Assembly: GCA_025642075.2 (NCBI GenBank)
Contig: JAODUO010000129.1
Span: 1-64,000 of the forward strand
DNA length: 64,000 nucleotides
Source of the DNA: Ridgeia piscesae
Lineage: Eukaryota > Annelida > Polychaeta > Sabellida > Siboglinidae
Direction of reading: 5' to 3'
The first letter of the stretch is position 1; the number at the start of each line of letters is the position of its first letter. Below are positions 32,612 through 44,043 of the stretch, piece after piece. A program made the position numbers and the translations under genes. Below the pieces are notes generated by a model that was not told the origin of the DNA, did not search any database, and saw nothing but the letters and a program-made list of their open reading frames with translations.

Positions 32612-33699
32612 GTATGGGATGTAATCGGGTTCAGAGAAGTGAGAAGACGAGAGGAATGTTTCACTACTATGCCACGCTAAGGCAAACAACGGCCAAGCAG
32701 GTGTAGACTTTCTCATCAATAAGAAATGGAAATACCCCACAGGGAAGGTAAAGAGCGTCATCAACCCCAAAGCAGCAGAACTCGTTCGGTGCATAAAAAA
32801 GCGCTACAAACCTAAGATAGTGCAAGTATATGCACAAACGACATAATACTCAGAAGAAGACAAATTGTTTCTGCAACGACGTCGGTGAGACTTTAGGGAA
32901 ACCAAACCACTACAAAATAATGATGGGAGACTTCAATGCGCAAAAAAGGAAAAGAAGAAACCCTATGGAAACGGTAACGGGCAAATTTGGGCTCGAACTG
33001 AGAAACGAAAGAGGCGACACATTGGTAGAATGGGAAACATCAAGAAAAATACAATATCATGAATACTATGTTCCAAAAGGAACCAGAGAGCAGATGGACG
33101 TTGAAAAGTCCAAACAGTGTAACGAAGGCCGAAATTGACCACATCCTAACAACCAGGCCAGACATCGTCACAACTATAACAGTCATCAACCAACTCAACA
33201 TTGGAAGAGACCTCAGAATGGTATGAGCATAGACATAAATGTAGAGGGATCGCAGACTCCGAATGGCGGGAAAATGTGTTCGAATTTCGCAGCGCCCTCT
33301 CCGGGAGTCATAGGAAGTCGAAACCATGGACGCTCACTGTTCCAACAGTGGCAACACGGAAGTGGTTTCAGTACCAATTTCCGAACTTCAGGATGTACTT
33401 GAGGTAAGATTAAAACGGAAAATCACGGATAGTTTATTGTCATTTTTTTAAACAGAGGCATACATTTAGTCATGCGAAAGAACAAAACAATAAAGCCAGA
33501 AAAGACACAAATTCTATCACAAAATATTACCTGTACAGCCCTATCTGGAAAACTATCGCACAACTCAAATGTCTCAAATCCAATAGTTCCACTGGTCTAC
33601 TGATCATCCCACCACCATATAAACCCAAGTCAAACAAGACAGCAACAAAATTCACTGTTCTTTTATGCATAATACTCTCAGGAGACATCCAGCTAAACC

Positions 33700-34346
33700 C
33701 AGGCCCCTCTAAATGTAATTCATGTAAGAAATCACTAAAGTCCAATTCACTCACCCTAACTTGTAACGACTGCAACAAATCAGTTCACATAAAATGCGCT
33801 TGAATATCCAGGCATGAATTTAATAGCACTTACCGAAACCTTGACACATGGCATTGTTCAGATTGCTCTGCACCCTGTGGCATTTGCCACAGGGACGTCC
33901 TTAATAACCACAAAGCAATCCATTGTGACCACTGCCAAAATGGATACACACACAATGCTGTGCCATAGATGACAATGCATACAAACAATTAATACACTCT
34001 TCATGTTCTTGGGCTTGCCCTGACTGCAATAACTTCAACTTCACAAATTCCTTCTTCGAAGATAGTGAAATCCAGACGGAAAACCCTTTTGACCCCCTGA
34101 ATGGCAACAATCATAACTCAAACGAAACAACTACAAGTAGTAACAACACAACCAATAACAGGAAAACCTATAAACAAAAGAACAGACCAAACTTCCGGTG
34201 CATCCTCATAAACTGCCAAAGCATTAAGAATAAAGCAGCAGACATCGAAGTACTAAACAACCTACATAACCCAGACATAATCAGTGCAACAGAGTCATGG
34301 TTAGACCCCTCAGTTAAAAACGGAGAAATTTTCCCAAAACACTTTA
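33700..34346 (+). pseudogene. LINE N-terminal region: tandem PHD-like zinc fingers
   Basis: The first finger has CNSC...CNDCNKSVHIKC...WHCSDC spacing. The second has CGICHRDV...HCDHCQ...then, after a 1-nt loss near 33945, CCAIDD and WACPDC. This fits the PHD pattern Cys4-His-Cys3 with the Trp two residues before the last cysteine pair. CR1-like LINEs are known to carry PHD domains, thought to bind chromatin or nucleic acid. Then come an Asn/Thr-rich linker and RCILINCQSIKNKAADIEVL, the endonuclease start. Confidence 0.75.
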
Positions 34347-35078
34347 ATGTTTTTAGAAAAGACAGGAAACAAGCACCACTGGAGGGGGGTATTCCAAATA
34401 TCCAAAGCTGATCTCATCACAACTCATCTAACAAACTTAAACACTAACAGTGAGAGCATTTGGACAGAAACTGAAATAAAAGGAATGAAACCCATAATCA
34501 TATGCACCTTCTATCGTGCCCCACATGACTCTCAAGGAACTCAAATTGAAGAACTAGATCTATCTCTATCTAAATTAGGAAACAAAATAAACACACATAA
34601 TGTCATAATTACCGGCGATTTCAATCTTCCTAACATAAACTGGGAAGATCACCATGTCACACCTAACAGTGGATATAGTACAGTTGCTGCCAACAAACTA
34701 CTCTCCCTCGTAGAGGAACATGGACTAATCCAACATGTCAATGAACCCACACGTAAACAAGGAAATGCCAACAATATCCTAGATCTTGTCTTCACAAATA
34801 GACCTGGGTTAATAAAGAAACTAAATGTGGTAGACGGCATAGCAGACCACAACACAATTATCATTGATGTAAATATCTCACCCAAACGGAAACATCGCCC
34901 CAAACGAAAAAATTTCATCAGAAATAAAGCTGACCACCTTAACATCCAGAAATCTCTCGATGACTTCACACATGAATACTTCTCTTTAAACCAAAACATG
35001 ACAGTCAATGACAAATGGAACCTTTTTCACACAAAAAAAATGTGCAAAAGAAAGAAACGATTATATAAGAAAGCATAA
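34347..35078 (+). CDS. LINE endonuclease domain (open segment)
   Basis: Apurinic-like endonuclease that nicks target DNA to prime reverse transcription. It contains PIIICTFYRAPHDSQ, VIITGDFNLPNINWED (catalytic GDFN), ILDLVFTNRPGLIK and GIADHNTIIIDV (the C-terminal D-H pair). It is in the same frame as the RT segment downstream, separated from it by one TAA (35076). The upstream end is frame-broken in a G run near 34385, so the true start is earlier. Confidence 0.85.
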   Translation: MFLEKTGNKHHWRGVFQISKADLITTHLTNLNTNSESIWTETEIKGMKPIIICTFYRAPHDSQGTQIEELDLSLSKLGNKINTHNVIITGDFNLPNINWEDHHVTPNSGYSTVAANKLLSLVEEHGLIQHVNEPTRKQGNANNILDLVFTNRPGLIKKLNVVDGIADHNTIIIDVNISPKRKHRPKRKNFIRNKADHLNIQKSLDDFTHEYFSLNQNMTVNDKWNLFHTKKMCKRKKRLYKKA

Positions 35079-36890
35079 ATATCTAGAAATCCAGAAGACT
35101 GGCAAGAGTTTTGTAACATCAGGAAAGACATGCATAAACACCTTCGTTCTGCTAGACTGTCCTATATAAATCAATTCCTAACAACTGCAATAACAGACAA
35201 ACCGAAAGCATTCTGGAGTTTCATTTCCAAACTTAGACAAGATAACCAGGGTATTGGGGACCTCAACATTGCGGGAAACGTAATTAGCGATGACAAGCAA
35301 AAAGCAGAAGCCTTAGGCAATCAGTTCAAAAGTGTCTTTACATATGAAGGAAATTCCAAGCTGCCAAATCTGAATGACAGCCCACATGGAAAAATACCCG
35401 AATTAACAATTTCACTTAAAGGAGTACATGACCAACTATCAAAAATTAACACCTCTAAATCGCAAGGACCAGATGGCATTCCACCATGGTTTCTAAACAG
35501 ATATGCCTACCATCTAACACGAATAATACATATCTTCCAATCATCAGTTGACTCTGGTCAAGTCCCCAAAGCCTGGAACGAAGCAAACATAAACAGGGCA
35601 GAAACTTCAAACTACAGACCAATATCCTTAACACCTGTGATTTCTAAACTTCTTGAACACATAATTCATAGCCACATCATGAAACACCTTGAACAACATC
35701 ACATCCTAATTGACCACCAACATGGTTTTCGTGCAAAAAGATCAACAGAAACTCAATTAATTCAAACTGTCCATGACATAAGCAAATATCTAGATGAAAA
35801 GAAATCTGTAGACATGGCCATTCTAGACTTCACTAAAGCATTCGACAAAGTTCCACATAAAAGACTAATCCACAAACTAAAATACTATGGCATCACAGGC
35901 CCAATATCATCATGGATAGAAAGCTTCCTTGCAGAAAGAACCCAACAGGTTGTAATAAATGGATCAGCATCCAAACCAATTAAAGTCACCTCAGGGGTAC
36001 CACAGGGAACCGTACTGGGGCCCTTACTTTTCTTACTTTACATAAATGATCTACCCAACAATCTCACTTCAAACGTTCGCCTTTTTGCAGATGACTGCCT
36101 ACTATATCAACCAATTAAATCAGACAATGACATTTCTCTCCTCCAAAATTATGTAATCAAACTTGAGGAATGGCAAAACACCTGGCTTATGAAATTCAAT
36201 CCCACCAAATGCTTCTCAATGACATTAGCCTCAAGAAAACCGACACCAAATATTTACACCTTCTGTGGCCAACAACTTAAATCTGTTCAATCACATTGTT
36301 ATCTTGGTGTACAAATATCAAATACATTAAATTGGACAGCACAATGCAACTCAGTCGCTAGGAAAGCACAACAGACTCTAGGAGTCATTAGGAGAAATCT
36401 AAATAAATACCCAACCCACATTAAGTCAATAGCCTACACAACCCTTGTCCGACCAATACTTGAATATGCATCAGCATCATGGGATCCACACTGCCTAAAA
36501 CATATTAAAACCTTAGAAAGAATCCAAAGACAAGCTGCCAGATTTTGTACACATAACTATTCTAGAGAACCAGGAACAGTAACCCAACTTTTTAAAGACC
36601 TCCAGTGGGACACCCTCCAAACAAGAAGAAAAATTAAACGACTTAGCATAATATACAAAATGGAACATAACCTTATATATATCCCGCTAGATCACTATAT
36701 CCAACACAACACTAGAACCTCACGTAAACATGACAGTCAGTTCTTGCAAATTAGATACTCTGCAAACATATTTGGAAGCAGCTTCTTCCCAACAACAATT
36801 AAGGAATGGAATTCTCTCCCCTCAAACACTGTCTCAAGTAAATCACAAAAATCATTTCAGAATAGTTTAATCCAACATTTTAACAATTAA
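35079..36890 (+). CDS. LINE reverse transcriptase and C-terminal domain (open segment)
   Basis: Open from after the TAA to the natural stop. RT blocks: SQGPDGIPPWFL, NYRPISLTPVISKLLEHII, HGFRAKRSTETQLIQ, ILDFTKAFDKVPHKRL, SGVPQGTVLGPLLFLLYIND and the catalytic FADD (36084-36095). The tail has RPILEYASASWDPH and FFPTTIKEWNSLPS, typical of CR1/Jockey. Between WNEANI and NYRPIS the usual KKG-type segment of about eight residues is missing, an in-frame deletion likely to kill activity. Catalytic Asp residues are intact. Confidence 0.9.
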   Translation: MSRNPEDWQEFCNIRKDMHKHLRSARLSYINQFLTTAITDKPKAFWSFISKLRQDNQGIGDLNIAGNVISDDKQKAEALGNQFKSVFTYEGNSKLPNLNDSPHGKIPELTISLKGVHDQLSKINTSKSQGPDGIPPWFLNRYAYHLTRIIHIFQSSVDSGQVPKAWNEANINRAETSNYRPISLTPVISKLLEHIIHSHIMKHLEQHHILIDHQHGFRAKRSTETQLIQTVHDISKYLDEKKSVDMAILDFTKAFDKVPHKRLIHKLKYYGITGPISSWIESFLAERTQQVVINGSASKPIKVTSGVPQGTVLGPLLFLLYINDLPNNLTSNVRLFADDCLLYQPIKSDNDISLLQNYVIKLEEWQNTWLMKFNPTKCFSMTLASRKPTPNIYTFCGQQLKSVQSHCYLGVQISNTLNWTAQCNSVARKAQQTLGVIRRNLNKYPTHIKSIAYTTLVRPILEYASASWDPHCLKHIKTLERIQRQAARFCTHNYSREPGTVTQLFKDLQWDTLQTRRKIKRLSIIYKMEHNLIYIPLDHYIQHNTRTSRKHDSQFLQIRYSANIFGSSFFPTTIKEWNSLPSNTVSSKSQKSFQNSLIQHFNN

Positions 36891-36967
36891 GTCAGATGAC
36901 CCACCATGCGCACTGGCGTGATGTGTCCCTAGGACATTTTGCCAGTTAAGATACAGATACAGATACA
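36891..36967 (+). repeat. LINE 3'UTR and (GATACA)n tail
   Basis: A short 3'UTR ends in about three GATACA repeats at 36950-36967, the kind of simple-sequence 3' terminus used by many LINE clades for priming. Confidence 0.8.
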
Positions 36968-39038
36968 ATATGAGCGATATTATAGGTATCACTCACGCCA
37001 TGGTCTAACATCACTCGGTCTCAATCGGAAATACTGGGCACTACAGTACTTGTATATCCAAAGTTTAACCAATTAAGCATGCATATATGACTATGTAGTG
37101 TTGCCATAGTACAGTGTCAAACCAATTGTTTGTGTCTTAATTTCTTGTCTTGCCATGGCTCCGTGATCGAGGCCATGCCCATGTGATTGATCGAGTGATT
37201 CTATGTCTGACTATCACTATAACTATGATTGGAGGTAACGTAATTACTCTAAACTTATTTGGATAGGTGGATCTTTTTAGCGTGTGTACAAGAATTCTAT
37301 AATATTATGTGGAGCTTAAAACAAACATTTTACTCTTCCTGGTGCTTCTACTTGTTGCTCGTAGCTGATTATAACATCTTGGATGCTGATATGTATACAT
37401 TATATGCAGTTACTATATTTCTGTTACCTATTTCCACTTTAATATTAGTATTATATTTATATTATTTGTATTCTATTTTCAGTACAAGTCACAAGCAGTC
37501 ACCACAGTGATAGCATCAACACTGAACAAGTGTTTGAAATTTGAGGTCTTCTCATCTTTGTCAAAATAACTCATGGGCAGAGTTTCATCATTGTTAAGGC
37601 ATATTACCTGCACCTGTCGATTGTATCATTAACCATACAAAACTCATCATTAATTATATTTAATGTCATGGAGGAGCTCATCAGGAACAATCTTAGGTCT
37701 AGCAGAAACAGAGCCGGAGCAGATTGTTGTATGCTATATTGGTGGTTTTGTTTTGTGTCGATCGAAGAAATTATGTTGTAATGATGAGCACTGATTGTTA
37801 ATCACATCATTAAAGGAGAGCGTGAATGATTTACAAGTACACTGATATTGACAGACTAGAGTGAAGAGATGTTATGATTTCTTTCTTTGTCTTGTTAATC
37901 TATTTTTAGAAGTATTTTCTTCTTCAAATAATCACTCTTTGCAGTGTTATATGATTCTGTTTGCAACAGAAGCGATGTTGTATCCCTGTTTTATACATGT
38001 ACACATTTTCATGATGTTATTGTGAAGTCACAGAAGCCTGTGCTCGTATACATCCTTTGTTTTGTTTTTGAGATGCCATGCCAAGTGCAGACAGCTTGTA
38101 GAGAAATAGCTATGTCAGACCAAGTCACAAAGAAATTATTAGATTTTATGTACATCTCTGCCAGCAGTATTTCTTTTCACGTGATGCTGGAAAGCCAGGT
38201 TTCTTTGGGGGCAGAGGTGGTTTTCCTGGCTCCTATCACAAGTATATAATAGTACAGTATAGTATACCAGTATAATAAGAACACTTAAATGCACATCTAC
38301 TGGACAACAGGTTTGTTTTACAAGTAATGCTGTTAGTTTTCCAAATAACATAAAATTGATTGCTGTACGGTGAAGTAGTATTGAATGGACATGTAAATTA
38401 TAATCCAGTTACTTTTTATAAGTACATACGTTTACCCATAAATCATGCCTATTATGGTTAACTTGACGTGTGAACATAATATGTTAACTGACATTTTCAC
38501 CTATAAGAGTGTCTTACTACACGCCCAAATTGGTAGACTGTTGAATTGGCACTACAGTGTACTATATGCTTATGCCATGGCGACCAAAAGACAATTTTAG
38601 TGGATCCTGGCAGAAATCCTGGATAAGGACATATGATATGGCACACCACTTTGTAGCAAATGAGTTGTGGCTTCCACAAAAGTGTGGACTCATAAAAATA
38701 CACACAATTTACTAATGCATTAACACACTATGATATATTGGATACACGATGACTGCCGGGTTAGACAGATGCGCACGAGGGGCAGGCAAACACTGGCACA
38801 TTTGACTGCCACACGAACCGATACAGAAGCTATGTGAATTGGTGAGTTATTGGAGGTGATGCCAGGCAAATAATTTGAGCTATTGAGTTGTTTTTGCTGC
38901 ACTGTTGATGCGATTTTGAAACATTTTGGTTGCTCACTGAGCGATAGTACGGTATCCTCAGGCTAAACAGTCAGCGGACCATCCAACCGTGACGGGCCAA
39001 CTTGCGTAACCCATCTGCAGTATGTGAACTGCCGCACA
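36968..39038. other. non-coding stretch of about 2 kb
   Basis: No gene, RNA or element recognised. Hydrophobic + strand frames at 37259-37510 and 37944-38249 are AT-driven and unsupported. Confidence 0.5.
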
Positions 39039-39786
39039 ATGCCGAGTGGAAAGACGCGCTCTACGTCTACCAAGGCGACAGACGACATGGCTGACCTGAA
39101 AGAATATATCGAGTTCATCAGCGCGAAACTGGACGAACTCCTTCCAATCAGGAAGGAGATCAGCTGCGTACTCAAAGCCGTGGAGAAACTTGAAAGAGAC
39201 AGTGCAGAAAAAGACAAAAGAAAAGGCAATAGAATCACGCCTGGATAACATAGACCAACATAACAGACTGATTGGCGAACTATTTCAGAAAGTGGCAACC
39301 TTGGAAGCGGAGGCTGACAAACGGGAGCAGTACTCCAGGCGCCCAAACCTCCGCTTCCATGGCATTGAGGAAAAGGAAGGCGAGGACACCAATGCTATTG
39401 TGATTGCTGTGGTTCAAAAGAAATTCGGGCTGAGTCAAATCGGAGCAGACCAGCTGGAGCGCAGCCACAGAATCGGGCCGAAGCAAGATGAAAAGGGCGC
39501 TCCGCGCAAGCGTGCAGTCATTTTTCGCTTTCGAAGCGAAGCCATCCGCGATGAAGTGTTTCGTGCACGCGTCAACTTGAAAGAACACAGTAGGACGCAC
39601 AAAGACGGCCAGGTGTTCCTCAACGAAGACTTGATGGCCAAACGGGCTATGTTCGCGTTTAAGACAGGACAGTTAAAGAGAGAAAAGAAGATAGCGGATT
39701 GCTGGACCCATGCAGGCCGCGTCCTCATCAAAACTTTAAATGGATCAATCACCGAGATTCTCAGTGAGAAAGACTTGGTTTATTGA
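39039..39786 (+). pseudogene. LINE ORF1 protein (coiled coil, RRM, C-terminal domain)
   Basis: ATG 39039 starts MPSGKTRSTSTKATDD. A coiled coil follows (ADLKEYIEFISAKLDELLP and later ESRLDNIDQHNRLIGELF). Next is an RRM-like domain (EQYSRRPNLRFHGI, KKFGLSQIGADQLERSHRI, RAVIFRFRS) and a C-terminal domain ending LSEKDLVY-stop. This is the L1-type ORF1 layout, an RNA-binding chaperone. A 1-nt loss in an A-rich run near 39216-39226 splits it into two overlapping frames; otherwise it is complete. GC content is higher than its surroundings. Confidence 0.85.
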
Positions 39787-39900
39787 GTTTAAATATTGCT
39801 AAAGTTGTCAATGTTTAATTAATTAATTGTTTCTTTCCAAATTATGCACCAATGTTCATATTTTGTTTATATATCAGTTCATTACTAGCTATTGTTGTGT

Positions 39901-39904
<4 letters not shown>

Positions 39905-39977
<73 letters not shown>
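39905..39977. repeat. (AT)n microsatellite
   Basis: Pure TA run of about 70 bp. Confidence 0.95.
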
Positions 39978-39981
<4 letters not shown>

Positions 39982-40295
39982 TGTATATTGCTGTGGTTTG
40001 GTTTATTATGTTCATAATGACGCTGTGCCAAGTGTAAGGCCAGCCAGTCAGCCAGTCATCTATCATTACTATATGCGTTTTTTAATACTCTTTGTTGTAT
40101 TACTCACATATCTTTTTTACTTTTGCCATCTCGCTTACCTACATACACAATATATATTTTATATGGGGTTACTTACACAATGTATATTCTATGCCTGTTG
40201 ATGAACCTTGAAGTATGGAATTCCGAAAGTGTTCTTACTGTATATATAAATGACTGATATTATTAATATTAGCTTACTATTTCGCCAAATTGTTT

Positions 40296-40990
40296 AGCGC
40301 TTGACTTCATTGGCCTCACTGAAATTTCAAAAATTCAAGATGTCTTACATTACAAAATTAACGGTTACCATAACTTATTATTCAATACGAGATTAGATGC
40401 AGATGATGGCCATGGGGGAGTAGGATTGTATATAAGTGAAACATTTACCTACTCTAAGCGAGAAGACATCGATATTTATCCCTCAGGTATTTGAGTCAAT
40501 ATTTTTTGAATTACAAGCTGCAAAGCGTAAACCAATAATTGTGGGTGTAATATATCGTCCAAATACTCATCCACGTGCCGATCTTGATTTTTTTACAAGG
40601 ACAGTATTATATATTCAGAACAAAATATCAAGTGAAAATAAAATTGCCTATCTGATGGGTGATTTTAATAAAAATTTACTAAATGTTGCAACCCACCAAA
40701 AAACTAATGATTTTATAGACAATGTAATAGCCCAAGGATGTATTCCTTACATAACAAAGCCAACAAGAATAACTTCTACAACAGCAACTCTTATAGACCA
40801 TTTGTATTCCAATCATACTCACAGAGTATGACTCCGGGAATTATAATATTCCATTTAATGTTTACACGCACGCATTAATGTTTACATTGCACCATAAAAG
40901 AAACAAACAAAGTGCTGAAGATCAAGCAACAACAGACTACTGTAGTTGCCGCAGATGTTTGGTATCATTATACTGGTACTCAACCTTCTT
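40296..40990 (+). mobile_element. LINE endonuclease fragment
   Basis: Reads LDFIGLTEISKIQ and GGVGLYISETFTYSKRED. After a shift near 40465 it reads IFIPQVFESIFFEL, PIIVGVIYRPN, YLMGDFNKNLLNV (catalytic GDFN) and YITKPTRITSTTATLIDHLY. It decays after 40831. It may belong to a different element than the ORF1 at 39.0-39.8 kb, because the intervening 500 bp contain an (AT)n run and no linking sequence. Confidence 0.8.
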
Positions 40991-42042
40991 GACACGTTCC
41001 AGATTCACGATTGAAGCATTATTAATTAACTTTTCTGCAATGCCACAAACGTGTCTGTTGTTATCTGTTCATAAAATAGTTTTTTTCAATATAAAATTTG
41101 TTTGAGTAATCCAATTTGGATTAATCAAAGCATATGATATTGGGTATGTAAAAACTGATTTTACCTACTTCTATCGTCTTGCATGCTTCGTGTTGTCACT
41201 TTCACATATTTAATTAAAAAAACATTCTTTAATGTTAAAAGTCTTTAAAAACAAAAAACGTTCTTTTAGGTTAAATGCCGAATGTATGGAACGCTGTAGT
41301 AAGGGGCATAGTAGTAGAAGTAGCACTTTTGTTTCAGAAGTCAGCCACTCTTTCAGGGTGGACTCCTAACACTAGTCGTCACTGCTTACCCAACTCTCAC
41401 CTATGGCTCCAAGTAGTTGCCTGTGCACAGCAACGGCCACACCCCGGCCCGGCACACTGCATTAGTTCGCAGGCAAAACTAATGTGCGTCTGTATGTGAT
41501 GGAGTAGGTCTATCTCCACATGATAACGTGCAAGGGGTCTCCATTGGAGAAATTTGGATCATTTGGAGAAAGCAAGGACTGACAAACATACGTTTAAATA
41601 ACAGAGCGAATGTCACGCCACAAACAGGGTTCACAGGTGACGTCACTGCTGTGGAACTCTAACTATACTTTCAGACACAATGCAGTTATAATAAGAGTAT
41701 AGTCAGTGTCCCAAATGCTATTTAAAGAGCCCATATAAATAGCTACTGTTAATAGATTAGTTAAATACACAGTTAGCCGCACCAGAATGAACAGAATGTG
41801 CCAGCGCGGGAGAGTCGAGCCAAGAGTAATGGGGCGTCAGTTACGCGAATGTTGTACACATCGCACAGGACCTAAATGACACTGGGTGAACGGTCGGGCT
41901 AGGTGTAGGGCATTGTATGCATGAGTCTAGTTGTATCCCATATCCAAATGTGCCTACCATTCAAGATGGTAAAAGGATAGCCCCTCGGCCTTGAATCAGT
42001 CATTGCCTACAACTCAAGCGTACCATGTAAAAGTCAAACCGG
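40991..42042. other. non-coding stretch
   Basis: No supported gene; GC content rises at 41350-41480 without an identifiable domain. Confidence 0.45.
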
Positions 42043-43013
42043 CTGGAGCAGATGTTATCTTTGTCAAACAGAAAAGAAGATTGAATGTCTAAAATCACCA
42101 CCAAAGCATTATTCATGCAGTATTGAGCATGATGGCTATTCTATGATAGCGAGGAATCTTCCTCTGTTTCTAACCATCAATGCATTGCCTATCCTCTAGG
42201 ATCCAGTAAGACTAGACGAAGGTGAGGGCATAGAAGAGACACTGAGAATGGGACACGCAAAATACCACCAGAGTTGCCGTATTTCGTTGAACAACACGAA
42301 GCAAATAAGAGTTTCTAGTGCTGCTACAAAGTGAAGGTCGCAGCACATTTGCAAGAAGCAGCCTTGAAGGTCGAGTGGCTCTTCATATGCGAAAAGGAAG
42401 GTCCAGCATCCAAAATGAGACAAGCAATGACTATGCAAATCAATACCAGACTGAATAAAATCTAAATGATGGAATACTTTTGGCAAAGCTGTGTGGTGGT
42501 GATGTGGTGGCAAAAGAGCTCACAGCTATGATAAACACTCTGACACCACGGAATGCAAAGACGTTTGAGGAATATGCAGCAATTGAGGTCCTTCCCATTA
42601 TACAGCTCTATTCAGCAAAGTACCAGAGGACTGACATAGTTTTTGATGTCGACCAAGCCTCAAGTCTGAAGGCAGAAACGAGATCAAGTCAAGGACAGGG
42701 GGCAATACGAAGAGTGACAGGCAAAGGCAAATTACCGGCAAACTGGCTAGGTTTCCTGCGACACAGTGACAACAAGACCGAGCTGTTCAGCTTCCTAGCA
42801 GACAAGATTGCATAGATGCACACATCCAACGTGGCCATTGTTACCAAGGAAGATGGTGTTCTCAACAACCGAACCATCAGCCTGGATGGAGTGGCCCCCT
42901 GCAACCAACAGGAAGCGGACACACGGCTATTTTTGCATGCCAAGAACGCTGCAGAAGAGTGAATCAGAGTTGTCATGATCAAAAGCAAGTGACACAGATG
43001 TTCTGGTCATAGT
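42043..43013 (+). pseudogene. decayed member A of a widespread uncharacterised family (Cys-rich N terminus, FEN/PIN-like C terminus)
   Basis: The N-terminal part (42043-42340) reads WSRCYLCQTEKK, LPLFLTINALPI and KYHQSCRISLNNTK, a CxxC...H..C zinc-type motif followed by 'SC...NNTK'. The middle (42480-42815) reads FEEYAAIEVLPIIQLYSAKY, RTDIVFDVDQASSLKAETR and RVTGKGKLPANWLGFLRH. After an in-frame TAG comes QQEADTRLFLHAKNA and, after a frameshift, KASDTDVLVIVL. The VFD, EADTR and DTDV blocks recall the acidic active site of FEN/PIN-like nucleases. Similar sequences are very common, often multi-copy, in mollusc genomes (from memory). A mobile-element origin is inferred, not shown. Stops and frameshifts kill this copy. 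Confidence 0.7.
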
Positions 43014-44043
43014 GTTATATTACAGTGTTACGTCAAATGAAGAATGCCGTAAATCTTTCATGATTATGAACTGTTTTAATTGGACATTGTTTAAGGCTGG
43101 CCACTCAACACTAACAAAGGTCAGTGTTCCGACAACCCTGTGGCCAAACCCTTGTCCTGTATTCACTCGGCGTAGCAAACTGTTCTATGTCTTTACGAAG
43201 GTTGGGGCGCATCGTGTGACAACGCTAGTTCTGTCTGCGATATGCGTGCGTCCACAAAAGTAACGCGACTTTTAGGTTAGAATTAAAATATGTTTAATTA
43301 TGTATTAGTCACGGGTGGTGGAAACGTGGTTTCCTTTGCATTACCATGTACTTTGTTATTCACCAGACTACTCAGAATATTAATTACGGCCCAGTCATGC
43401 AAAGCCAGGGTCATCAGTCAATGTCTGTAGGCACGGCTCTGTTTAAACTGTGGTTTCCTGTTTTGGTGTTTCGCAATCTGGTTTGATGTTTCCCAATCGG
43501 CCCACGGTCCTATTTAAACTGTGTTTGGCGGCAAATCGGCCTCACTTGCTTCAGCAGCAGCTCTACTCAGTTAATCGATATACATTGAAAGCGGTGTTAG
43601 TATTTTACCCGGGTAACTTTAAGCTCCCACCCACCCTCCCTTTATTGACTGGTTTACTTATGTTTGTAATTCGATTATTGTATAATTTTACTTATCTTTA
43701 TAGTTCGATTATTGTATACAAATTCAAAATAAAAAAGTTATATCAATGACATCGAATACGGACTTGTCGTCATCGAGACATTGCGTTTTGCTAAATGAAA
43801 AGGGAAGTATTTTACTCAATGGATTTTGTTGTCTTTGATACAAATGCAAAGCAGTGGACAACATTCAATGTAAACACAGAGCGAAGCTTCGGAACTGCAC
43901 TACGGGTAACCTGCAAATGTGACATTAGATGTAATCAGTTATAAACTAGATGTTTTTAATCGAATTTTAACGCTTGCTAATTATTCATGCGACAACGATT
44001 CGTTTGATCTAATCCAAGTTTCGAACTCTTGTTTTTGTTGTAG
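43014..44043. other. non-coding stretch
   Basis: No confident feature. Its end (TTGTTTTTGTTGTAG) is a usable splice acceptor for the next segment. Confidence 0.4.

Larger units (their letters stand above)
31665..33225 (+). mobile_element. LINE endonuclease region split by a hAT element
   Basis: The left piece (31665-31750) reads RTTLRDEHVQKLGEELKETR; the right piece (from 32612) continues VWDVIGFREVRRREECF. Later pieces are KRYKPKIVQVYAQT, NHYKIMMGDFNAQ (catalytic GDFN at about 32929), RRNPMETVTGKFGLELRNER and EIDHILTTRPDIV, with frameshifts and a stop between. The expected GSDHRMV appears as GRDLRMV. No reverse transcriptase follows, so this is a 3'-truncated, dead copy. Confidence 0.85.
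33440..36967 (+). mobile_element. nearly complete CR1/Jockey-type LINE with PHD-like fingers
   Basis: Order: two Cys-rich PHD-like fingers (about 33710-34010), a linker, endonuclease (about 34200-34890), reverse transcriptase (about 35430-36200), C-terminal region to a stop at 36888-36890, a 3'UTR and a (GATACA)n tail. Lesions are few: TGA at 33801-33803, a 1-nt loss near 33945, a frameshift in a G run near 34385, TAA at 35076-35078 and a small in-frame deletion near 35588. This is the youngest-looking retroelement in the window. The 5' end is not precisely placed. Confidence 0.9.
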
